This document shows positions 12,739-23,400 of a stretch of 64,000 nucleotides of DNA, piece by piece (the stretch's first letter is position 1; the number at the start of each line of letters is the position of its first letter). A program made the position numbers and the translations under genes. Where the stretch lies: contig BSDZ01000031.1 of assembly GCA_030268105.1 (NCBI GenBank), positions 124,001-188,000 on the forward strand, in the 5' to 3' direction. The notes under the pieces are model-generated. The model saw only the letters and a program-made list of their open reading frames with translations, did not search any database and was not told the origin of the DNA. The DNA comes from Volvox africanus (taxonomy: Eukaryota; Chlorophyta; Chlorophyceae; Chlamydomonadales; Volvocaceae).

Positions 12739-15451
12739 TTAGCACGAAATAATATCTCCCACGGCATGCTCAAGCAATGACTCTGGTACATAGTACACAC
12801 CCCGCCCGATGATGCCCAAAATTCCCGCCTCATCTAGCACCGATAAGTTCACAGCCAAATGTGACAGCCTCAAATCCGGCGGCAGCGGGGCCCTAATGCT
12901 GCCATCCATTGCTGCGGCTGCGGGTGGTGTGTGAGCTTCCATAGGGCCTCCATGCGCACGGCCTTTCTTGCATCGCATTAAATACAAAGCAGACACCCCA
13001 ACTTTGACATGCTTCATAGTTATGCAAGCAGAAGATCCCCCAGACCGGCAGCAGTCCGTTTCGGATGGACATATGAAGCCGCGCGGGAGATCCGCATGCG
13101 GCACCAAGCCAAGCCCGACGCCATTGGAAGTGTACAGGGCATACCGACGCGCAAGGTGCTGCTCCACTTGCCACGCCAAATCCGGGTCCTGACCTGGATC
13201 TGATTCCGGCAGGACCAGCCGTAGCTGCGCCCCAAAACCTAACGCATCCACGACCATGCTGTCTCCCATAGCGCCGCATGGGTCTGCGACTGCTGCTGCC
13301 GCATTACCGCTAATAGCGCCGCTTGAGAAACAGGTGGTAGCACCCGCACACATAAAATCTCCCGCCAGCGCTGCACCACCGACCGGTGGCGCCGGCACGT
13401 ATGGCGACGGTGGCGTCGCCGGCGTTGTAAACCAAACACCTGGCCGGCCGCTTAGTTGTAGTCCCACAGCAATGCCATTACCGCCCAGCGCTGTCACCAG
13501 GGTGCCGGAGCCCTTCGCAGCGCTGTTAGCCGCTCTCAGTGCGCACTTGCAGGCCGCCATCCATAAATTCAAGAAGAAACTGGGTGCGCTCCGCAGAAAC
13601 ACAGCGGCCTCCTCTGCAGCCTGCGCCGTCCCCATCGTATCTATCGCCCCCGTTATCGTCAGTCCTGTCCTACAGCCACGGGATGGTCCTTCCGAATGTC
13701 CATCAGCTGCACGTTCTTCTCCTCCTGCCTCCGTTTCGGGAGCCCCATCTGGCGCCCGATAGCCATCTGGTGTGGCCAGCGCCTGAAGCTTCAGGTTTGC
13801 AAGGTGCGGTAGTAGCAGCTCCCTGAGCGCTGCGCTGGCGGCAATAGTGGAAGCGTGGCATTCCTCCCCGGCCGCCAGCGACTCCGCAGCCAGTGGAAGT
13901 AGCGGAATGGGGCCGCAGCGGCGTAGGACGGTGCGGAGCGCCGATGCCAATGGGCCATGCAGGCGACGAAGCTTGCGGACATGACCATGAATGTCGTTCA
14001 AAGTGCCGAAACGTGGCGCGGGAGGTGCGCCCGCTTGAAGGGGGCTGTATGCCACGGTGGTCACGCGGCCATTGCTGCGACAGCAGCCCTCGGCCATGTC
14101 CTCAACCACCTTGAGGTCACATACATTTGATGTTATGAACAGAGCATGCAGTCAGCGGGAAGTGCGACGGAGTGTCATTTCTCATGTACCGTTTCATGTG
14201 TTATGTTGAGGGAGGCAATGGCACGCTTTGCTCCTGGATACGTGCAATCATTAATGTGCAGCCCAAGCCGGTTTCCACATCATGCAATTATAAGCAGTAC
14301 ATCGTATACGGCCGGGAAGCCCCTACCTGGAGCTGCATGGAGGCCGACACCACGCATGCCAGCGGAGTGACCACTGCGTAGTCCTGTGCGGGCTGTGTAA
14401 GTGGAGCAGCAACAGGATATTCCTCCCGAGGACGTTCCGCTTTTCACGAGAAGTACGGACTTTGCATCTTAATGTGCAATGTGTTAAGGATATGTTACCA
14501 GGGAACGGTTGTGACGCCTAATCACATTTTGTAACACTCGACATTTAGGAAAAACACTCCGTGGTCTGCGAGCCGGAACGACTCCAACCTCTCCTTTGAC
14601 AAAGCAGTATCGGTGCCACGGAGATGGTTAATAAATATGGGCCGCCTGTAAGCCCCCTGCGAGTGAGAGCCTTTCCTTGAAGGCCGCAGGCCCGGCTGCG
14701 ACGTGGGCAGCGGCCACCATCCCGTGAACTTATAGCCCCAAATCCTCAGCCCAATACCCAGACCCACCAGCAGCTGCACGGACCCCTCCAATATCAGTCG
14801 CCTTGCTGCCACCTCATCCCCAGCCCAGCCCTCAAAAAGAACCGCCACAATCGCCGAATGCAGCAGCGGTAAAGGCAGCATGTACCCGCTTGAGGGCCCA
14901 GTGCTACCACTTCCCCAAGTAATGAGGACGCCGCTGGCACTGCCATCAGCCAAATCTGCAGAACTCCCCGTGGGGCTGCTGTTGCAGAGGTCGTGCACAG
15001 AGTGTGCTCCACGGGGCAGGGGGGCTAGAGGCGGCCCAGCGTGGAGGAGGGCACGGTCGGGGAGGTTCGGTAGGAGCATGCAAGCGGTCTGCAGGTCCGT
15101 CCAGGCGGGCTGCACAGCGGCTGCTGCTGCTGCAGCCGTGGCATCCACCTCCACCATCATCCCCGCCTTAGCATCCTCCATCCTGCTCATCGCTGCGGCT
15201 GGTAGCCCGAGGGCAGTGGTGGCGGAACACGGCAAGGCCGACGGTGATGGCGGGGAATCGCTGGTAAAGAAGGTGTTCGCAAAAGCCACTGACTCTTCCC
15301 AGATGGGAGATGGTTTTGGACGGATGCAGGCTGGCGACGAACTGTGGTGAGGCTTGCAGGTCCGCCGGCCCAGCGATGAAAAGGCGAAGCGACGTAGTCT
15401 GACGTCACAGGTTTTAAGCTTCGTGCGTGAAACGCTCTGCGCAGTCCCCAT
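12739..15451 (-). CDS. DUF1116 (YlbE/AllG-like) protein, possible carbamoyltransferase subunit
   Basis: Three exons, 15451-14768, 14392-14327 and 14109-12739, all joined in phase 0, giving about 706 residues. The DUF1116 signature runs through the joined protein in order: LLHAGPP, then ITW and EGWAGDE with an inserted Ser/Gly-rich stretch, AVVTPLACVVSASM across exon 2, EECHAST (bacterial GDECHNR), SFFLNLWMAACKCAL, VTALGGNGIAVGLQLSG, VWFTTPA, GDSMVVDALGFG and a C-terminal GIIGRGVYYVP. Bacterial members are about 470 residues; the excess is an N-terminal extension (Arg/Ser-rich, transit-peptide-like) and low-complexity insertions. In Escherichia coli the family member YlbE works with FdrA and YlbF, reported as an oxamate carbamoyltransferase; any such role here is inference. 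The bacterial-type family with introns and algal-style insertions suggests an old transfer. The start is the first ATG in the exon; an earlier exon is possible. It is divergently placed to the tafazzin gene. Confidence 0.8.
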
Positions 15452-15774
15452 CACACCCAAAAATGGAGCAACCTAGGTAATGTGCACGGTTTGTATGAAT
15501 GAACTTGTTTTTGCAAGCTCTTGCGCCGATAAGTTCTTCCTTTTCATTGGTGCTGTATTTCGCATCAAATACAGTACAGTGTAAGGTTGTCTTGAACTTT
15601 TCATATGGGCGTTTGGGAACCGCTAGAATTGGCTCGCGGTACGTAGAAAATTTAACGGTAATAACGGTATAGCGCGCAAAATGCAAGATTTGCGAGGGCC
15701 AAATCAGCTGGGTCAAATAGCATACGTAGAGTTGCAGCCGTAGCGTACACTTAAAAACCTGTGCTGAGCTAGGA
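15452..15774. promoter_or_regulatory. Divergent promoter region between DUF1116 gene and tafazzin
   Basis: Only 323 bp separate the proposed ATG of the minus-strand DUF1116 gene from the ATG of the plus-strand tafazzin gene, so both promoters and 5' UTRs must lie here or overlap. No clear TATA box or operator could be assigned. Confidence 0.45.
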
Positions 15775-18056
15775 ATGCTGAATGCAGAAGCGTCTCCATC
15801 GCGTAAACTCGCCGACGAAGTTCTTGCGCCGCCATGGGGTGCATTCGGTCGCTCATTAAGCCTAGGTCTTGTGTCAAGTTTTGCCAGGCTAGTACTCACA
15901 GTCTTAAACAAGACCGAAATTATCAACCAGGACCGACTCATAAACGCAATAGAAAATAGACAAAACGGTGCAGGCGTTCTGACGGTATGTAATCATACAA
16001 GGTGCGTTTGAATGTCGTCCAATTGCACGTTTGGGATATCCTTACCTGACGGCACTCCCGGCTTCCCCGGCGCAGCCTGTTCGATGACCCCGGCGTCCTC
16101 AGTGTCATAATGCCATGGTCCTGGCTTTGGATGGATCCCATCCAGCACCATGTGCGGTGGTCATTGTGCGCGAAAGAAGTTTGCTTTAAAAACGAACTCC
16201 TGCGGTACGTTACTTCTGACCGTAATACCTAGGCTACCCGGCAGACGCCGGCAGTCCTGAGCGCCCTTCTCACTTTTGCACTATGCGAAAGCAGTGCGAC
16301 TGACCTCGGCACAGCTATGCACATGGCTACCAGCGTTTCACTCTTTGCATCAGTACCCTCCAAAGAGCTCATAACTCCCGTTGCACGACGGTTTACATAC
16401 CTGCACGAAAGTCACGGAACTTGCTTGCCGCACATGCTTGCCCCATTAACTCCCATCACAGATGTACTGATTCATGCGTGACACGGATATGCCGATGCGC
16501 ATTACAGAATGGGCGAGCTGGTTGGGCATTGACGCACATCGACCATCTGTCTGTCTGTCTGTCAATCTGTGAATGTCTCTGATTTATCTGCACGTGATGC
16601 TGTGATGATTCGGACCCCCGATATTACCGGCATTACATTCCGCCAAGTGATCGCACCAAGCCTGGGCCTTGCGAAAAGCTGCCATACGGTTTCTCCCCCC
16701 CATCTTCGGATGCGCCTTGGTGTGCCGCTTCGCAGGCAATTCTTCCTTTCGGGAAAGACCCTTCCGGTGGAGCGGGGAAAAGGCAGGTGTCCAAAGGGAC
16801 TTGAAGTCCCTTATCGTGCTGCAAATGGGGACGTCGTAACAGTGCGTTGTCACAGTGCGGTCCTCACTGGGGGCCATCATCTCTGCATGAGCTCCCCAGC
16901 TGAGTGCTGCGGTGATCGGGGTGACCCGAGTTGGCCCCGGGGTGTTGATTTGGATTGCCGAGATGTGGAACACCTTTCCAGGTGGGCCGCGCGCAGCCCT
17001 CCTGGGCGTACCGGCCCACCCAGCGCACGATCCCGGGTCGTGCCGTACCATCAGCTTCTTTCGGCTCCCTGGTAAAGCGGCGAGTCCACTATTTGGCGAG
17101 CATCATTTAGAACTCTCAACAGAACAAAAGCGCTCTGAGATTTGCCCATACAAGCACCTGTCCGCTTCGTAGACTTAGATGATACAGACATAAGCATTCC
17201 GTCGGAGACTTTGCCCCATAAGCCGCACCGCCGGCAGAGGCGCACCACGCAGACAACTCATAACTTGCACCCGCACGTGCGGGCTGGGAGGTGTGCACTG
17301 ACTCTCCATCTGCCCCTGCTCCTTCCATGCGGCCCCACGTACACATCCTCCGGGGCGTGCAGCAGGTGTGCACCAGCCTGTCGTTTCATTGGCTTCTGTA
17401 GCCCTCGCCTCCGGCCAGTGGGTGCATGTCTTTCCGGAGGGCCGTATTAACTACGACGGCAAGCTGGGGCCGCTGCGCTGGGGCTGCGGCAAGCTGGTGT
17501 GTGAGGCGCGACAGGTGTCGGGTGGCAAGGACCCGGTTGTGCTGCCCTTCTACCACTCGAATATGGGCAGCGTGCTGCCGTTGTCAGGCGCCGGCTTCTC
17601 GATGGGGCACAAGGTGGAGGTGCGAGTAGGTAGGTTGCGTGGTGGACGACGGGGGGGGGGGAAGGATGTGAGGCAAGGGCTGGGTTTGGAATGGCGTGTT
17701 CAGCCGAATACAATCGGAGGAGGGACAGATGGCGATGGGATGCAGAAGTGGGCGGGGGAAGGGAAGGGACAAAGTCCAAAGAAGGAGATTCTGACATATG
17801 GCCACCCTCATCTAACATGCTACTATTAACATGCTGCTCCTCCCTGGCCTTCCCCCCGTGGCGAGCAGGCGAGCCACTCAAGCTGGACGATCTCACCTGC
17901 CGTTGCGACTCGCTCAATTTGGCGGACCAGCAGGAGGCGTGGCGACTGATCACGGAGCGCGTGCGGACGGCACTGCAAGATCTGGAAAGGCAGAGCCCGC
18001 CGAATCCGGATCAGAGTGCCAGCGCGCCGGCCAAAGGCGGGCCCCCGCCGTCTTGA
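15775..18056 (+). CDS. TAZ1: Tafazzin-type phospholipid acyltransferase
   Basis: A cardiolipin-remodelling transacylase of mitochondrial membranes by family. Exons 15775-16001, 16076-16204, 16736-16782, 17366-17629 and 17869-18056; every phase fits, giving about 284 residues, near the usual 260-290. The NHTSLFDD motif spans the first junction and carries the acyltransferase HX4D signature. MPWSWLWMDP, GKTLPVERGKG, WVHVFPEGRINYDGKLGPLR and LPFYHSNMGSVLP follow, as in tafazzins. Exon 3 is followed by a GCAGGT donor (a GC-AG intron); the nearby GT donors give the wrong frame. The C terminus is a charged tail ending in Pro/Ser. The family call is strong. The exact start rests on the first ATG with an open frame. 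A run of eight or more G lies in the last intron near 17650. Confidence 0.9.
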
Positions 18057-20281
18057 GGGAATGGGAGGGCACGGACGCAGGGAAACAAGAAGGGAAAGAG
18101 TGAGGTCTGTTTTTGTCTGTTATATCTGCACATCCGAGCGTGAGCCGGCGTTTCCTGCCAGCGTGCTGCGCTGTGTTTGTGTTTTTGGCAGCTCGGCATG
18201 GATGGGAAATTAGCGTACATTTGACCCTGGAGGCAAGCTGATAGTACTGTACGATTTATGTTTCTGGTTATTTCCATATGGCGGGTTTCAGGAGAACTTC
18301 CAGTGAGCTGACCAGAGAGCAGTGAGCAGTGTGTATTTTACATTACAGTGCGACAGGGGCTACTGGGGTACGGGGGCGGGGCAGCGCAGGGACCGGGCCG
18401 CAGCCAAGCGTGGAGAATGTGTGGGGCCTGGGGGTCATAGCTGGGTAGAGGTCCACTCTATGTATGTTGGCAAGGTGGGGCGGCTGGCTGGAGGTGTCCT
18501 GGCAAAGGGAAAAGCGATACTGCACAACTGCAACTACCACAGAGCATATTTCATTGATGTCAACTCACCATAATGATGAACGCATCGCGTGCATGCGAGT
18601 ATGCAGTGCACAGTGTATTGCATGGTGCACATGGCGGCGTGCACGAACGAATGTGGCCGCCAGATACTGTTGCACGTTTCCGATGAGTCAGATTAACCCA
18701 CACGGCCAATGGAACCCCTAGCGGCAAAGGATTTTACGGAGTGAAGGTGAATTTTGCTTCCTATTGGAGGGTCTTCGTGCCGCAAACGTTTCGCACTTCT
18801 TGAACTAGATTTACTTTGTTGGTGCATTTTACGCCCATCCAATTCTGGATCATTATTGGATAGATATGTTTCTCCCAAGCAGTGCCCGCTTAGTCCTTTT
18901 TGCGGAAACACAGATGTTCGGGCATGATGACTTAAGTAGGGTCGTAATTGACACTCCCCGGGTGAGCAGGGGCCCCAGGTCAGCTGCGTCAGGTCAGAAG
19001 AGGTGGGTGGAATTCGCCCCACGGCCCAGTCGGAAGGCACGGATATGGATTTGGGTTGCGCGGCATTTAGTGCCACTTCGCGCTGATGCGGGTGTGGGTT
19101 CGAAAGGAGGGGGACATTGTGGGCCTGACCCAATGTGTAAGCCAGCGCAAAAAATGTCCCAAACCGGATGAGGCACAACACTGAGGAGCCATACCGAGGC
19201 TTGATGAAACACCTGCGTTAGGACAGGGGGATCTGACTCGTGTCTGTAAACGCGGGAAGTTGGTAAAGGAGTCTTGGTAAGAAACGTGTCCACAATAGTA
19301 GGGGAGGCAATCAGAATCCTTCCCCAGGGCCATGACTTCAGCGGCTCGGGGGGCAAAACTTCAGCGTTTGCATACCCAACCCTACATTCCTTGTCCTGAA
19401 CTAAATCAAGTTGTTACCAGGGCTGCTGTGGACGAAAAGGGAAGACTGAATCCTCAAGTCATCCGACACTTAGCGGCCGTTATTATTGCTGGCAAATAAA
19501 CCAGCATAGGCCGCTGTGGGGGTTCAGTGGCGTTGATTGACCGTTTAAAGCAGACTTGTTTGTACGTTATACGCCGCCACAGGACTTGGCCATTCGTGTG
19601 CGCACTTTGCGTTTCAGTCCATTTCCACTCAGTAGGAAAGAGAAGAGACGTGGGACGTCGTGGGCCATTTGATTCCGTTGTTGGCCCCCGAATTTGAGGG
19701 GTTGCGAATATATGACCGTATGAACCCGTGCCTCGTGCGTCCCTCAACATTTCCCCCTGAACTGCACGCCAGCTGACTTAATGCTTGTCATATATATGTC
19801 CCACAGATTCGTACCCAAGCTGTCCTGATTCGTCAGCAGCATTTAATGCGTCTTGGCAGCAAGTCGGCAAAACCATCCCATCCTCAGCAGGGGGGAGTCC
19901 AGCGCGTATGCCGGGTCGCGGGCGTCCCGAAAGAGTTGCCGAGATCGTTACCGACATCTAGCGGGAGTAGAGAGTCTCTTTCATACACTCAACGGCTGCA
20001 TGTGCAGCCGCCTTCTGGTGTATCCATGCACGGTTCCCCCGACCCATGTGTATAGTACAGTACACATCGACATATCGGCACAAAAGACCAAAAAAGACGG
20101 AAGCTAGGAAAGCCTTGGGTTTATATTCCCTGCAAGCACACAGGCTCTCCTCTATAGTCCGTAGCCATAAGCTCTCTCTGTCTCTGTCAAGGTTGTAACC
20201 AAACTCCAAACCCACCGACCTTCCCAGCGGCGCCGTCCGGTGCGGCACCGCTGTTCGCTTCTAAAGCCAAGTCCGACGGCG
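18057..20281. other. Intergenic region, no gene seen
   Basis: Lies between the end of tafazzin (plus) and the end of the QRICH2-like gene (minus), so it is a convergent region with two 3' UTRs. The open frames present are short, change composition at random and lack splice-supported continuations. No RNA gene or mobile element was recognised. Confidence 0.45.
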
Positions 20282-20286
20282 TTACA
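20282..20286 (-). terminator. TGTAA polyadenylation signal for the QRICH2-like gene
   Basis: TTACA on the plus strand reads TGTAA on the minus strand, about 180 bp beyond the stop at 20463. TGTAA is the usual polyadenylation signal of volvocine algae. Confidence 0.55.
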
Positions 20287-20462
20287 GAGCAAGCAACATG
20301 TACACATAAAGACATATCCAGACACAGGTAGAGTTATGCGGCGGTCCTCCTGCGTGGTCCGGTAACACAGCACGCTCGCGCTCGTGTTCATCCCCAACCC
20401 CAACAACATGCTAGCTGTGAAGCTGGAAGAGCGGAAGGGAGATAATTGTTCTCTCCAACAAC

Positions 20463-23400
20463 TTATGCCCCCGCCCCGCCCCCGAGCACCATCGGACCTG
20501 TCTCCATGTCAGCTCCAGGCATGTCGGCCCGCCACGGTGACATCGGCCGGAATGCGCCGAGGTCATGCCCGTGTACAGCCGCCGCCACCGCCGCCGCACC
20601 TGCAGCGGCTGCTGCCGCCATCGCGCCAGCGCTACCTGTCACTCCGATGTGCTGTGGCAGGCCCGTCGCGGTTGATGCTGCAGCCACCGGCGTCCGAGGT
20701 GCCCGTGGCGGTGCTATCCCTGCCGCCACCGCCAGACTGCCGGGCATAACTCCTCCTCCACCGCCACTAGCCGTTCCTTGCCGCAGCGGCAGCTGACCCT
20801 TCATAATCGATCCAGATACGGTCTCCACCTTAACTTTGATCCCTCGGGCGGAAGCCACCCGGCCGGCTCCAGCGGATGCGAGCTTGTCCTCGCGAGTTTG
20901 CTGCGGCGGTAGCGTGGCAAAGTTCCCGGCGTCCACCGCCGCCGCCAGGCCACCCGCACTGGAGCCTGCACCAGGGGCCGTACCAGGGCTGCTGCCGCCG
21001 CCGCCACCTCCACCACTGCCTCCTACGGGACCGCTGGGAAGGATCTCCATGAGGCTGTTAGTGGTGCGGAGCCGCGCGTCGGCGGTCGCCACTCGGTTGC
21101 TTAATCGGGCGTTGATGTGCGCACCCAGGTTCACGGCCCGGTTGCCCTGCGTGTCCAGGGTGTTAAGGAAGTGGAAGTAGGTTCCGCGGGGTTAGCATAA
21201 ATGCGCCCACTCAGCCATCCGCATACCCACGGAATCATCCGACACATCGCCCCACCTGTATGGAAGGTAGCAGCGGGTCCGTCAGGGGCAGCTTATCAGG
21301 TGAGAAGACCCGGTCGTCCTCCTTGAATCCCATGGCTCTCAGGTCGCGTACCGAGCGCACGCGCGAGTCGCAGCACAGGCACGACGGCGCCCCGGCCGCC
21401 CCGGCTGTCATGGGATCTGTGCCCAGCTGCGCTTTGGTACCGAACGCCAGTGGGCTCCAGTCCCTCAGCCGGTCTTCCACATCAGCCAGGATGGCGCGGA
21501 CCTACGACAAGGAAGGTGGGAGGGAGGGAGGGAGGGAGGGCAGAGGATGGGGTGTAATAGAAACGTCATTGTGAGGGCCGGTCATTTTCTTTTGAGTTTA
21601 GTCAAGCAGCTTCCCACACAAAACATAGTATAATTGCTGATGGTATATGTACTTGTTAGGATAATGAAGGCTTCGGGGCAGAGGGTGATTCATGTCCTTA
21701 CCTGATTGGCAAGGATTGGGTATGGAACGGAGCATCATCAGGTGATGATTCCTGTCTGACTACACTATAAGCTACCATAGCGCCTGAGTCCATACCGCCA
21801 CGATTAAGAAGTCCCAGCTCGGGTGATGCAAATCCACCTAATAAAATCAAAGAGCAAACCTCTCACCTGCAGCTTGAACTCATTGAACTTGAGCAGGTCC
21901 AGCTTCTCGCCGAGCGCCGCCGAGACCTTGTCACTAATGGCCCTCAACCCCTTGAGCAGCGCCCCTTCAAGCCCCTCCAGCCGCCCGCATAGCCGCCCGT
22001 CAATCCCTGCCAGCTCGTCCCGGTCCACCTTGGCGGCAATGCCCGCCAGCATCTCCGCCTTCAGCCCCTCTAGGTGGAGGTCAAGCTCGTGTGCGTGTTC
22101 CGTCAACAACGCTTCCAGGTCGGAGGTGAGCACCACCTCGCCCTTATTCGGAGTGGAGTCAGCGAGGGCTTCCAGACGGGCTTCTAGACCCGCGATGGCC
22201 TGTGGGGACCGGGACGCACACAGACAGGGTGCACACAGACACAGAGAACGAAGGGGTTGGGTGTTTCTCTACATGGGGGACCGCAGTGAAGGGGTAGTTG
22301 GGCACGTACTTCTTCGAACAGCTGGGACATGGGGTCGGTGAGGGATGGCGCGCATATATGTAGGCGGTTTTGGATATGGGGATGTTATGTTCTGAAGCCA
22401 ATGCATTCGTTTGCGCTGTAATACCGTCTCCTTCGCACCTCCCCCTCCCATAATAGCCAGCCAGGGGGCCTACAGCGCCATACCTGAACGAAGGTTATAA
22501 TATGGTTAGGTCATAGCCTTGGCCGCAGCGGACGCGGTGGCAGGCGGCACGCACCTTGAGGAGGTTGTCTCCCCTCCTGTCCGTGTACTCAATGGCGCGG
22601 GCCACCCCTAGCTCCACATCCGCCTGCTTGATGGCAGTGGCGGCGTCCTGCTTGGCGGTGGCCAGAGACTCCAGACGCTCAGTGGCGGCTGCCAGCGCAT
22701 TATGAAGCGGGTTGATGGCGGCAGCAACCTGCCCAGAAGACCAGGGGAAATGAGCCGGAGCGTCAACTTGGGGAAAGTGAGTCGATGAAATAGGACGAGG
22801 CCGAAGCCCGGTCACAACAAGCCTTGCCAGAGCCGCCCACCCGTCTACTCCATGACTCTGGATTGAGCACGAGCGGCCATCAGCACTCGTAATCACCCTG
22901 AACGTTTAATTTCGGCTGCTATCTCTCACCGGTCTTTTTCTCATCTTGGTCGCCCCAATATTACTACGATAACGAGTACTTATGCCACATCCTTACTTGA
23001 TTTGCCTTGCCTACACTGTGAACACCCAGACAACCCCCCCTGGTCCGCATCCCGTCCATGCCTCTCTGGCGCGACAGCGGCCTACCCTCATTCCCGTCTT
23101 TCCCCAGTCCCCACCTGCGTGTTGAAGCTCTCCAACTTTCCCTCCAGGGCGCTGACGTGGCGCTTAACGTCATCCACGCGCTGGAGCACCTCGTTGGTGG
23201 CTTCCTTGGCCTCGTCCACCTCCTGCGGGGAACACAAGGAGCGAGCAGGAAAACCAAGAGAAGAAAGACGCCAGAGGTAAGGGCCGAATCAAATTCCATT
23301 TCCCAGGCAAAATAATAACGAGGCCATGCGGGAAAGGTGTGCGTGGGATTGTGTGTGTGTGTGTGTATGTGTGTTTGTGTTTCAGATGGCCATTAATTCA

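Noticed and set aside
13256..13762. Plus-strand Ala/Pro-rich open frame
   Set aside because: Antisense to the conserved core of the DUF1116 exon, where the minus strand shows family motifs.
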